Source: Acinetobacter rudis (GTDB lineage: Bacteria > Pseudomonadota > Gammaproteobacteria > Pseudomonadales > Moraxellaceae). Taken from it: 64,000 nt of DNA. A program made the position numbers and the translations under genes. Positions 11,953 through 19,935 of this stretch are shown in pieces. The notes beneath the pieces are model-generated. The model had not been told where the DNA came from. It searched no databases and was given only the letters and a program-made list of their open reading frames with translations. The first letter of the stretch is position 1; the number at the start of each line of letters is the position of its first letter. The DNA lies in NCBI RefSeq assembly GCF_000829675.1, contig NZ_BBRX01000028.1, positions 1 through 64,000 of the forward strand, in the 5' to 3' direction.

Positions 11953-12456
11953 ATGCTTAAACATCGTCTATTTTTTTCTTTAATCATTTACTTAATCCCT
12001 TTATTAAAATTAGATTTTTTTATTTGCCGAAAACTTACAGTCGGAGAAATTAAGTTATGTAATTTGGTATTTGGCGATCTTATAAATTATGATTCAGTGC
12101 AAGTCATGAACCAATGTTTTCTACCCTGGCAGCCAGCAGGTATTATTATGGCGCCTTGTGGTGCAATACATTTACACCCAAATGATTATCGTGATGACTT
12201 CTCTGTGCAATCCTTATCAGAACGTGCAATCTTCATTCATGAGATGGCGCATATTTACCAATACCAGCAAAACATAAATGTATTGCGCCGAGGCATGATA
12301 TTACAGATTGCATATTATTTAAGTTTTAAATGCTACAACCCCTATCGTTACCAACTTAAATTAAATAAAAATTATTTTTGCTATAATATTGAGCAGCAAG
12401 GAAACATCGCGAGCGATATCTACCTTGGAAAGATTAAAAACATCATAAAAAAATAG
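11953..12456 (+). CDS. Unknown protein with HExxH metalloprotease-like motif
   Basis: 167 residues. A hydrophobic N-terminus (residues 4-24) could be a signal anchor. The central motif ERAIFIHEMAHIYQYQQ has the zinc-protease pattern HExxH at about residues 97-101, and the C-terminal NIEQQGNIASDIYLG resembles the E/Q-rich end of HExxH proteins often labelled 'Vgr-related protein' near type VI secretion genes. No vgrG, hcp or immunity gene is present here. The gene is more AT-rich than its neighbours (many AAA, TTT and ATT codons), has no clear Shine-Dalgarno sequence, and sits alone between gltA and nadE. The relationship to Vgr-related proteins is from memory of the motif, so function is open. 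The motif itself is certain. Confidence 0.7.
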   Translation: MLKHRLFFSLIIYLIPLLKLDFFICRKLTVGEIKLCNLVFGDLINYDSVQVMNQCFLPWQPAGIIMAPCGAIHLHPNDYRDDFSVQSLSERAIFIHEMAHIYQYQQNINVLRRGMILQIAYYLSFKCYNPYRYQLKLNKNYFCYNIEQQGNIASDIYLGKIKNIIKK

Positions 12457-12551
12457 ATAAAAGACTTTTCCATAATCAAGTGTTTAAAAAACAATACTGT
12501 TAAAAAAAATTACATAAAAAATAAATATTTATTTTTATTTTTTTTGTACTT

Positions 12552-12580
12552 TATTTACCAGATGGTAAATATGTTTTTTT
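12552..12580 (+). terminator. Inverted repeat with T-tract, terminator or operator
   Basis: TATTTACC-AGAT-GGTAAATA is a perfect 8-bp inverted repeat followed by TG and seven T. By position it could end the HExxH transcript, though the stem is AT-rich and weak. Its core TTACCAGATGGTAA differs by one base from the core of the repeat upstream of the HxlR gene (42490-42507), so a protein-binding role is equally possible. Confidence 0.5.
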
Positions 12581-12671
12581 ACTCACCAACAAATAGCATT
12601 ATAAAAGTGAATAATCTTCATTCAGTGCTAGCTTCTTAATAAATTTTAGTTAAAATACTGAGTGTTTCTCA

Positions 12672-12688
12672 TTTTTGCATTGCAAAAA
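12672..12688. promoter_or_regulatory. 17-bp palindrome upstream of nadE (candidate operator)
   Basis: TTTTTGCA-T-TGCAAAAA is a perfect inverted repeat about 140 bp before the nadE start. The single central base suits a dimeric regulator. No regulator is encoded nearby, so this is inference from symmetry. Confidence 0.35.
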
Positions 12689-12829
12689 AGGTATATTTAA
12701 TAATCAGTTATTGGTTATTAAACCCCATGATTTGGCTGTATTATTTTAGCATGTGCATCTGCCTCATAACTAAAGCTATAAAATCAAGCAGTTGTGCCCT
12801 TAATCCACAAGGTATAGGATTTTACTTAA

Positions 12830-14455
12830 ATGAAAAGTTTTAAAATTGCCCTTGCACAATTCTCCCCGGCCATTGGCAATATAGACTCAAATGTTCAAAA
12901 GATGATTAATCTGGCGAATGATGCTAAAAAACAAAATGCAGATCTGGTTATATTTCCAGAACTCTCAATGATTGGATATCCTTCCGAAGATTTATTATTG
13001 CGCCCAAGTTTAAGCAAACGTACTGCTCAAGCATTTAAACAATTAAGTCAAGTTAAAGATATCGTCATGGTTTTTGGTTTCGTTAATTTGAATGACCAAG
13101 GCCAACGTTATAATTCTGCTGCCGTCATGAAAAACGGCGAGATCCTCGGTATATATAACAAACAAAATCTACCGAACTATGGTCTATTCGATGAAAAACG
13201 TTATTTTGATACAGGTAATCAATATCTCGTTTTTGAGTACTTAGAACACAAGTTTGGCGTACTTATTTGTGAAGACCTCTGGACCGCATCAACTGTTCAT
13301 CAACTTGCACTACTCAATGTTGATACAGTTCTCGTGTTAAATGCTTCACCTTATGAAGTAGGTAAACCTTTACACCGCATTCAAACCATCCAAAATCTGA
13401 CTCAACAACTTAAACTTAATGTTGTTTATTGTAATCAGGTCGGTGGACAAGACGATATTGTGTTCGATGGCACCAGTTTTGTGATCAATGCTCAAGGTGA
13501 AATGACTTATCGCGCACCAAGTTTCCAAGAATGTTTACAAGTCATAGACTACGATCATGAGCAAAAATCATATCGCAGTATTGAACCTGCAGCGACACTT
13601 GATACCATGGCTGAGATTTATCAAAGCTTAGTTATGGCAACTCGTGATTATGTACAAAACTCAGGTTTCCCAGGGGTACTCATTGGGCTATCTGGTGGTA
13701 TCGACTCAGCTCTGACACTTGCCATTGCTGTTGATGCACTTGGTGCAGATAAAGTACAAGCACTGATGATGCCATATACTTATACAGCGCAAATCAGTGT
13801 TGAAGATGCCAGTGAGCAAGCTAAAAATCTAGGTGTTGCTTTCGGTATTGCTGAAATTAACCCGATTGTAAACAGCTTCATGCAGACCCTGTACCCGTTC
13901 TTCGGTAACAGCTCTACAGATACAACTGAGGAAAACCTACAGGCACGCTCACGTGGCACGCTCCTTATGGGACTTTCTAATAAGTTTGGTAACTTAGTCC
14001 TCTCTACAGGAAATAAATCAGAACTTGCTGTTGGCTACTGTACTCTATATGGCGATATGGTAGGTGGTTTTGCTGTCCTCAAAGATATTTATAAGAGTAT
14101 CGTCTTTGAACTCGCCAAATATCGTAACAGCATTAGCGAGACACCTGTTATTCCTGAACGTGTAATCACTCGTCCACCATCGGCAGAACTTCGTCCTGAT
14201 CAAAAAGATCAAGACTCATTACCGGCCTATGACGTTCTAGATGCGATTCTTTACGCGTATATCGAAGAAGACTTAAGTCAAGATGACATTATCGCGAAAG
14301 GCTACGATAAAGCGACTGTAGAGCGTGTTATTCAACTGGTTGACCGCAACGAGTATAAACGTCGCCAAGGTGCAATTGGACCACGAATCACTTCTCGTGC
14401 TTTTGGTCGTGAGCGTCGTTATCCGATCGTTAATGGTTGGAAACCTGGAATCTAA
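12830..14455 (+). CDS. nadE: Glutamine-dependent NAD+ synthase
   Basis: Final step of NAD synthesis: ATP-dependent amidation of nicotinic acid adenine dinucleotide, with ammonia from glutamine. The N-terminal nitrilase-type glutaminase domain (about 1-260) shows catalytic Glu44 in IFPELSMIGYPSEDLL, a lysine near KQNLPNYGLFDE, and the nucleophile Cys in GVLICEDLW. The C-terminal synthetase domain (about 270-541) has the ATP-pyrophosphatase P-loop LSGGIDSALTL and the downstream STGNKSELAVGY motif. 541 residues matches the two-domain form. It stands alone, followed by a terminator. Confidence 0.97.
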   Translation: MKSFKIALAQFSPAIGNIDSNVQKMINLANDAKKQNADLVIFPELSMIGYPSEDLLLRPSLSKRTAQAFKQLSQVKDIVMVFGFVNLNDQGQRYNSAAVMKNGEILGIYNKQNLPNYGLFDEKRYFDTGNQYLVFEYLEHKFGVLICEDLWTASTVHQLALLNVDTVLVLNASPYEVGKPLHRIQTIQNLTQQLKLNVVYCNQVGGQDDIVFDGTSFVINAQGEMTYRAPSFQECLQVIDYDHEQKSYRSIEPAATLDTMAEIYQSLVMATRDYVQNSGFPGVLIGLSGGIDSALTLAIAVDALGADKVQALMMPYTYTAQISVEDASEQAKNLGVAFGIAEINPIVNSFMQTLYPFFGNSSTDTTEENLQARSRGTLLMGLSNKFGNLVLSTGNKSELAVGYCTLYGDMVGGFAVLKDIYKSIVFELAKYRNSISETPVIPERVITRPPSAELRPDQKDQDSLPAYDVLDAILYAYIEEDLSQDDIIAKGYDKATVERVIQLVDRNEYKRRQGAIGPRITSRAFGRERRYPIVNGWKPGI

Positions 14456-14475
14456 TTTAGCTTTTCGCAATATCT

Positions 14476-14505
14476 ATACCCAAGCACATGCTTGGGTATT
14501 TTTTT
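14476..14505 (+). terminator. Intrinsic terminator of nadE
   Basis: ATACCCAAGC and GCTTGGGTAT form a 10-bp stem with loop ACAT, followed by a T-run, 20 bp after the nadE stop. Confidence 0.93.
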
Positions 14506-14537
14506 ATATTAATATATAACTCAATTTAATTTACACA

Positions 14538-14568
14538 TAAAAAAAGACCACGTTTGAGAACGTGGTCT
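14538..14568 (-). terminator. Terminator of tRNA-Met copy 1
   Basis: On the minus strand, AGACCACGTT and AACGTGGTCT form a 10-bp stem with a 4-base loop followed by a T-run, 7 bases beyond the CCA end of the tRNA gene. An identical element follows the second copy. Confidence 0.92.
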
Positions 14569-14575
14569 ATAAAAA

Positions 14576-14652
14576 TGGTGGCTATGACGGGACTTGAACC
14601 TGTGACCCCCGCATTATGAGTGCGGTGCTCTAACCAACTGAGCTACATAGCC
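14576..14652 (-). tRNA. tRNA-Met (CAT), elongator type, copy 1
   Basis: The 77-nt cloverleaf is complete: acceptor GGCTATG/CATAGCC, D-loop AGCTCAGTTGGTTAGAGC, anticodon stem CCGCA/TGCGG around loop CTCATAA (anticodon CAT), T-loop GGTTCAAGTCC, discriminator A and encoded CCA. The anticodon CAT could also mark an initiator or a lysidine-modified Ile tRNA, but the paired first acceptor base and the close match to the metT-type sequence favour elongator Met. An identical gene lies 348 bp away on the same strand. Confidence 0.95.
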
Positions 14653-14667
14653 AAAAACTGTGAGCGC

Positions 14668-14696
14668 ATTATCTAAAGATCCAAGCCTATCGTCAA
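14668..14696 (-). promoter_or_regulatory. Promoter of tRNA-Met copy 1
   Basis: On the minus strand TTGACG and GATAAT are spaced by exactly 17 bp and are followed by a GC-rich discriminator (GCGC), which is typical of stringently controlled stable-RNA promoters. Confidence 0.88.
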
Positions 14697-14885
14697 GTGC
14701 TGTTTTTATCTTATGATTATTGTTTATACAAATACTCTTTATTTGATTGTTTTTTAACTTATTTAGCTATTTTTCACGCCAAATTTACCCTTGAGTTCAT
14801 CCGTTGCTCCATTCAATGTACTCAGGTTATTTTTACATACCATAATTTACCTACAGCAAAAAATGAGTAGCTTTATTTTTCAGAC

Positions 14886-14916
14886 AAAAAAAAGACCACG
14901 TTTGAGAACGTGGTCT
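14886..14916 (-). terminator. Terminator of tRNA-Met copy 2
   Basis: Same stem sequence (AGACCACGTT/AACGTGGTCT) and T-run as after copy 1. Confidence 0.92.
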
Positions 14917-14923
14917 ATAAAAA

Positions 14924-15000
14924 TGGTGGCTATGACGGGACTTGAACCTGTGACCCCCGCATTATGAGTGCGGTGCTCTAACCAACTGAGCTACATAGCC
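14924..15000 (-). tRNA. tRNA-Met (CAT), elongator type, copy 2
   Basis: Identical in sequence to copy 1 over all 77 nt, including the encoded CCA and anticodon CAT. It has its own promoter and terminator, so the two genes are independent transcription units and not one precursor. The duplicated block also includes the terminator and the sequence just upstream of the gene; the spacer between the blocks is unrelated AT-rich DNA. Confidence 0.95.
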
Positions 15001-15016
15001 AAAAACTTGTGCGCGC

Positions 15017-15045
15017 ATTATCTAGCGTAAAACAAGATAGGTCAA
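15017..15045 (-). promoter_or_regulatory. Promoter of tRNA-Met copy 2
   Basis: On the minus strand TTGACC and GATAAT are 17 bp apart with a GCGC discriminator, nearly the same as the promoter of copy 1. It begins about 23 bp after the 3' end of rnpB. Confidence 0.88.
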
Positions 15046-15067
15046 GCACTTATTTCAAAAATTTTAA

Positions 15068-15427
<360 letters not shown>

Positions 15428-15452
15428 AGGGCTGGCATATTAACAAAGTTTG

Positions 15453-15719
15453 TTATGAATTACTTGTGTTTTTTTGAGCAATCAGTTTTTTATATTTTTC
15501 CAGTAGCTGTTCTTGGCTTTCCGCATGATTAGGGTCAAGTGGAATACAGTCTACAGGACAAAATAACTGACACTGTGGTTCATCGAAATGTCCCACACAC
15601 TCAGTACACAAGTTTGGATGAATCTCATAGATCAGTTCACCCATGTAAATTGCCTCATTTGGGCAAACAGGTTCGCAAACATCACAATTGATGCATTCAT
15701 CCGTAATATATAAAGACAC
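15453..15719 (-). CDS. YfhL-family 2[4Fe-4S] ferredoxin
   Basis: A small electron carrier of 88 residues. The first cluster set is CINCDVCEPVCP and the second is CTECVGHFDEPQCQLFCP, whose eight-residue insertion between the second and third cysteines is typical of YfhL/FdxA-like proteins. I choose the GTG at 15719 (N-terminus SLYITDECINC), which gives the family length; an ATG ten codons upstream would run into coaD. The GTG follows the coaD stop by one base and has GGAAAGG ahead of it. The redox partner is not evident. Confidence 0.9.
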   Translation of the reverse strand: MSLYITDECINCDVCEPVCPNEAIYMGELIYEIHPNLCTECVGHFDEPQCQLFCPVDCIPLDPNHAESQEQLLEKYKKLIAQKNTSNS

Positions 15720-15720
15720 C

Positions 15721-16212
<492 letters not shown>

Positions 16213-16351
16213 CTAAAAAGCACTCTGACTAATTTGAAACCCTATTCTAACAAAAAGTTATTTATTGGCGAATCTTTAGCTGCATTTTGAAAGCACTTCA
16301 CCTCTGCTGCGCTTTAAGGCAAAATAGAACTATTCTTGGAAATGTAGTCTT

Positions 16352-16828
16352 ATGTCAAAAAATATTGTCGTAAAAAAGAATAATTCTGGCACCATTGCAC
16401 AAAACAAACGTGCACGCCACGATTATTTTATTGAGGAAAAGTTTGAAGCTGGGCTTTCATTGCAAGGCTGGGAAGTTAAATCACTTCGTGCAGGTCGTAT
16501 GACCATCACTGAAAGCTATATCCTATTTAAAAATAATGAAGCCTTTTTATTTGGTGCGCAAATTCAACCTTTACTTTCGGCATCAACCCATGTTGTTCCT
16601 GAAGCGACACGTACCCGTAAACTTTTGCTCTCACGGCGTGAAATTGAAAAGCTTATGGGTGCTGTCAACCAAAAGGGTTACTCATGCGTACCTTTAGCCT
16701 GTTATTGGAAAGGACATTTAGTTAAACTGGAAATTGCGTTGGTAAAAGGTAAACAACTGCATGATAAACGTGCAACTGAAAAAGACCGAGATTGGCAACG
16801 TGATAAAGCGCGTATTTTTCATAAATAA
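16352..16828 (+). CDS. smpB: SsrA-binding protein
   Basis: Binds tmRNA and brings it to stalled ribosomes for trans-translation. It shows the signature [32 protein letters not shown], and the basic C-terminal tail [13 protein letters not shown] that occupies the mRNA channel. Length of 158 residues is typical. No ssrA gene is seen in the window. Confidence 0.97.
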   Translation: MSKNIVVKKNNSGTIAQNKRARHDYFIEEKFEAGLSLQGWEVKSLRAGRMTITESYILFKNNEAFLFGAQIQPLLSASTHVVPEATRTRKLLLSRREIEKLMGAVNQKGYSCVPLACYWKGHLVKLEIALVKGKQLHDKRATEKDRDWQRDKARIFHK

Positions 16829-16840
16829 TACAGCGAATAA

Positions 16841-16870
16841 AAAAAACCTCGAAATCATTCGAGGTTTTTT
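16841..16870. terminator. Bidirectional terminator between smpB and pgeF
   Basis: AAAAAACCTCGA and TCGAGGTTTTTT form a 12-bp stem with a 6-base loop. A and T tracts flank both sides, so it can serve the converging smpB and pgeF transcripts. Confidence 0.93.
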
Positions 16871-16895
16871 CTTTTAAAGCTTTTCTTTTGTAAAA

Positions 16896-17636
16896 TTAGG
16901 CAATAAAAACAAAACTAGCCATTCGTCCTGTTTTTGGCTGACGCCGATAAGAGTAATAGTCCTGCACTTGAGTATATGTGCATTGATCCCCTCCCAATAT
17001 CAATTCCACGCCTTGCTGCACCAAGATATAACGCGCAATCGCATAAAGGTCAGCATAGTACTTACCATCTTGTTGCCCAGCTTGAAAAGCACTCACTACA
17101 GCAGGATATTTTTCACAAAATGTATTACGCACTTCAGCACCAACCTCAAAACATGGTTGACTAATCGCAGCCCCTAACCATGCCCAAGTAGCTGAGCTCT
17201 GCATTTGGTGACATGTCTGCTCAATCACGCCCTCTGCCAAACCACGCCATCCTGCATGTAAGTTGGCGACCTCAGTCCCAGTAGCATTACCCAACACCAC
17301 AGGTAAACAGTCTGCCGTCATAATCATCAAGCCTTGTCCAGATTGTGATGTTAACAAGGCATCACCTTCTAAAGCTTCCATTTCGGCATGCTGATCAATC
17401 TGATGGCAAATCGTACTGTGTGTTTGATTCAACCAATGCAAACGTTGTGCTCCATATTGAGCCAACTCATCAAGCAAAAACATTCGATGCTGTTGTACTC
17501 GTTGCGGGTCATCCCCCACATGCAAGGCTAAGTTAAACCCTTGCAGTTCAGGATGATGACTTGCTAAAGCACGCTGATGTTGAATTTGAGTTTGCCCGAC
17601 ATAAACACCCTGCGGTAAACCTGAAACAAATTGCAT
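16896..17636 (-). CDS. pgeF: Peptidoglycan editing factor, YfiH/laccase-domain family
   Basis: Multicopper-oxidase-like (DUF152) family protein, known in E. coli to correct misincorporated L-Ser in peptidoglycan precursors and also described as a purine nucleoside-active enzyme. The family metal-site motifs are visible: LNQTHS, TADCLPVVL, NLHAGWRGLAEGV (containing the Zn/Cu ligands Cys and His) and the C-terminal YYSYRRQPKTGR. 246 residues is typical. It lies 38 bp after rluD on the same strand; the rluD-pgeF pair next to bamD is conserved in gammaproteobacteria. Confidence 0.93.
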   Translation of the reverse strand: MQFVSGLPQGVYVGQTQIQHQRALASHHPELQGFNLALHVGDDPQRVQQHRMFLLDELAQYGAQRLHWLNQTHSTICHQIDQHAEMEALEGDALLTSQSGQGLMIMTADCLPVVLGNATGTEVANLHAGWRGLAEGVIEQTCHQMQSSATWAWLGAAISQPCFEVGAEVRNTFCEKYPAVVSAFQAGQQDGKYYADLYAIARYILVQQGVELILGGDQCTYTQVQDYYSYRRQPKTGRMASFVFIA

Positions 17637-17674
17637 GTGATTTATCCTTTTGCTGGTGATTGCCTAAAGATTAC

Positions 17675-18727
17675 TTAGTAAGCCTTATTTTCTTTGCGTA
17701 AAATCTCAACCAATTCAGCAAAATCTTCAGACCACGGCGCTTCAAAAATCATTTCTTCTTTGCTACGTGGATGAATAAGACCTAATTTTGAAGCATGTAA
17801 TGCCTGACGTTTAAATTGGCGTAGGAATAACGTGAATATTTCAGATGCACCAGCAGGAACACGTACACGGCTCACATAAACTGGATCACCCAATAAAGGG
17901 AAACCAATATAGTTAAAATGCACACGGATTTGATGAGTACGGCCTGTTTCTAGCTGTGCTTGAATCCGTGTGAAGTTTTGGAAACGTTCCTTGACGTTAT
18001 AGTGGGTGATTGCATCACGACCACCAGGTAGTACTGCCATTTTTATACGATCTACAGGATGACGTTTAATCGGCTCATCAATCGTTCCACCTGCAATGAC
18101 ATTGCCATAAACTACAAGATCATAAAGGCGATAAACTGTTTTTTTAGCCAACTGTTTAGAGAGTGAAAATTGAGCTTCTAAAGTTTTCGCTACAACCAAT
18201 AGACCACTGGTGTCTTTGTCGATACGGTGCACAAGACCTGCACGTGATAGCTCTGCAGATTTAGGGTAATGGTACAAAATCGCATTGACCAATGTCCCAT
18301 TAGGATTCCCAGCTCCTGGATGTACAACCATACCTACAGGTTTATTGATGACCATTATATCGTCATCTTCATAAATGATATCTAAAGGAATATTCTCAGG
18401 TTGCGCCGATGATTGAACCTCAAGCTCAACCTCTAAACTGAGCTGCTCATTGCCTTCACAACGATATTTGGGTTTAACGACTTGACCATTGACTAATAAA
18501 TGGCCGTCTTTCATCCACTGTTTTAATTTCTCACGGGAAAATTCATTCCAAACGGCAGCAGCAACTTGATCAATGCGTTGCCCTAGATAAGATTCATCTA
18601 ATTGAAATTGCAACGACAAACGTGTTGCAGTTGACGTTGAATTATGGTTATCTGCATCCTCAGAATCTTCAAGTAAGTTGAAATCGTTTTCTGAGAAATT
18701 AGAATTAGAAGATTGTGCTGAAGTCAT
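17675..18727 (-). CDS. rluD: 23S rRNA pseudouridine synthase RluD
   Basis: Makes pseudouridines in helix 69 of 23S rRNA (U1911/1915/1917 in E. coli). The S4 RNA-binding domain (about 40-100: LGQRIDQVAAAVW, FSREKLKQWMKDGHLLVNG) is followed by the catalytic domain with the active Asp in GLVHRIDKDTSGLL (about 165-175), then KTVYRLY and GRTHQIRVH. The first 35 residues are an acidic, Ser/Asn-rich extension not found in the E. coli protein, hence 350 residues. The start is the first ATG of the frame, and the divergent bamD start is 71 bp away. Confidence 0.95.
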   Translation of the reverse strand: MTSAQSSNSNFSENDFNLLEDSEDADNHNSTSTATRLSLQFQLDESYLGQRIDQVAAAVWNEFSREKLKQWMKDGHLLVNGQVVKPKYRCEGNEQLSLEVELEVQSSAQPENIPLDIIYEDDDIMVINKPVGMVVHPGAGNPNGTLVNAILYHYPKSAELSRAGLVHRIDKDTSGLLVVAKTLEAQFSLSKQLAKKTVYRLYDLVVYGNVIAGGTIDEPIKRHPVDRIKMAVLPGGRDAITHYNVKERFQNFTRIQAQLETGRTHQIRVHFNYIGFPLLGDPVYVSRVRVPAGASEIFTLFLRQFKRQALHASKLGLIHPRSKEEMIFEAPWSEDFAELVEILRKENKAY

Positions 18728-18798
18728 TTGCTCATTGGGATAAAAGTGGTTTAATAGCGCAATTGTAGCCTATTGCCCCCATCAAAAGAGGATTTTTT

Positions 18799-19776
18799 AT
18801 GTCTCTACCTCGTTATAAAATTACAATACTCGCTATTTCAGTCAGTTTGGCTACGACATTGGTGGGCTGTAGTAGCAATCCAAGCAAAAAAGAAGTGGTT
18901 GATACTGGTCCTCAAACGAGTGAACAAGCTTATTTTGTTAAAGCACAAAAAGCCTTAGATCGTAAGCAATATAGTGAAGCTGCAAAATCGTTAGAAGCGA
19001 TTGATACCTACTTCCCTACTGGCCAATATGCACAACAAGCGCAATTGGAGCTGATCTATACCAAATTCCAGCAAAAAGATTATGAGGGTACTTTGGCCCT
19101 AGCGGATCGTTTCATTCAAATGAATCCACAGCATCCAGGCGCAGAATACGCTTACTATGTGCGTGGGGTAGCCAACATGGAACAAAACTATGATGGCTTG
19201 ATTCGCTATACATCTTTACGCCAATCACATCGTGATGTTAGCTACCTAAAAGTGGCTTACCAGAACTTTGTCGATTTTATCCGTCGTTATCCAAGTAGCC
19301 AATATGCAGTCGATGCTGCACAGCGTATGAAGTTTATTGGCCAAGAAATGGCTGAAAGTGAAATGAATGCTGCGCGCTTCAACCTAAAGCGCCAAGCATG
19401 GCTTGCTGCACTTGAACGCTCACAATGGGTCGTAGAACACTATCCACAAACACCTCAAGTTCCAGAAGCATTGGCGACAATTGTCTATGCTTATAATAAG
19501 CTTGGTGATAAAGATAGTGCTCAACAATATGTTGAAATACTTAAACTCAACTACCCTAACCTTGTTAAAGCCAATGGTGACGTCAATCTGCGTGCTGCAC
19601 GTCGTGAAGGCAGCTGGATTAACCGTGCGACACTCGGTCTATTTGGTCGTGAAGCAGCAACTACTGCTGAAGAAAATGCTCAGCAAACAGCAACACCAGA
19701 GCAAAGCGATGATGCAGTACAACGTAGCTGGCTCAATCGTTTAAGTTTTGGCACCTTAGATAAAGCTGAAAAATAA
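18799..19776 (+). CDS. bamD: Outer membrane assembly lipoprotein BamD
   Basis: Lipoprotein part of the BAM complex that inserts beta-barrel proteins in the outer membrane. The signal peptide ends in the lipobox LVGC (Cys about residue 24). TPR repeats follow (AYFVKAQKALDRKQYSEAAKSLEAI; YAQQAQLELIYTKFQQKDYEGTL) and the conserved AEYAYYVRGVANM segment. At 325 residues it is longer than E. coli BamD (245), owing to a C-terminal extension after residue 250 rich in Ala, Glu and Gln. AGAGGA lies before the ATG. Confidence 0.94.
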   Translation: MSLPRYKITILAISVSLATTLVGCSSNPSKKEVVDTGPQTSEQAYFVKAQKALDRKQYSEAAKSLEAIDTYFPTGQYAQQAQLELIYTKFQQKDYEGTLALADRFIQMNPQHPGAEYAYYVRGVANMEQNYDGLIRYTSLRQSHRDVSYLKVAYQNFVDFIRRYPSSQYAVDAAQRMKFIGQEMAESEMNAARFNLKRQAWLAALERSQWVVEHYPQTPQVPEALATIVYAYNKLGDKDSAQQYVEILKLNYPNLVKANGDVNLRAARREGSWINRATLGLFGREAATTAEENAQQTATPEQSDDAVQRSWLNRLSFGTLDKAEK

Positions 19777-19822
19777 GTCATATGGTCTGACTTCATGGTC
19801 AGTCCTGCTATTAATGATGATT

Positions 19823-19850
19823 AAAAGACGAGTTACTGCTCGTCTTTTTT
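19823..19850 (+). terminator. Terminator of bamD
   Basis: AAAAGACGAG and CTCGTCTTTT form a 10-bp stem with a 6-base loop and T-tract, 46 bp after the bamD stop. Confidence 0.9.
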
Positions 19851-19935
19851 ATGCTTCGATATTTTTATTGAGCGGAGTAAGTTACACTGCACATCGGCAA
19901 TTTTTTATTTTTATACAAGATCTGGCTTCTCGTTT

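Larger units (their letters stand above)
12457..12829. other. Gene-free region before nadE with two palindromes
   Basis: About 370 bp, strongly AT-rich. It contains an 8-bp-arm inverted repeat followed by T residues (12552-12580) and a 17-bp palindrome (12672-12688). Neither strand codes for a supported protein. The nadE promoter is presumably here, but no confident -35/-10 pair was found. Confidence 0.55.

Noticed and set aside
11782..11964. Short minus-strand frame of 60 codons before the HExxH gene
   Set aside because: No ribosome binding site, no known relative, and it overlaps the likely promoter of the HExxH gene.
14538..15000. tRNA-Met duplication as a mobile-element attachment site
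   Set aside because: Both copies are complete with promoter and terminator, and no integrase or partial repeat is present.
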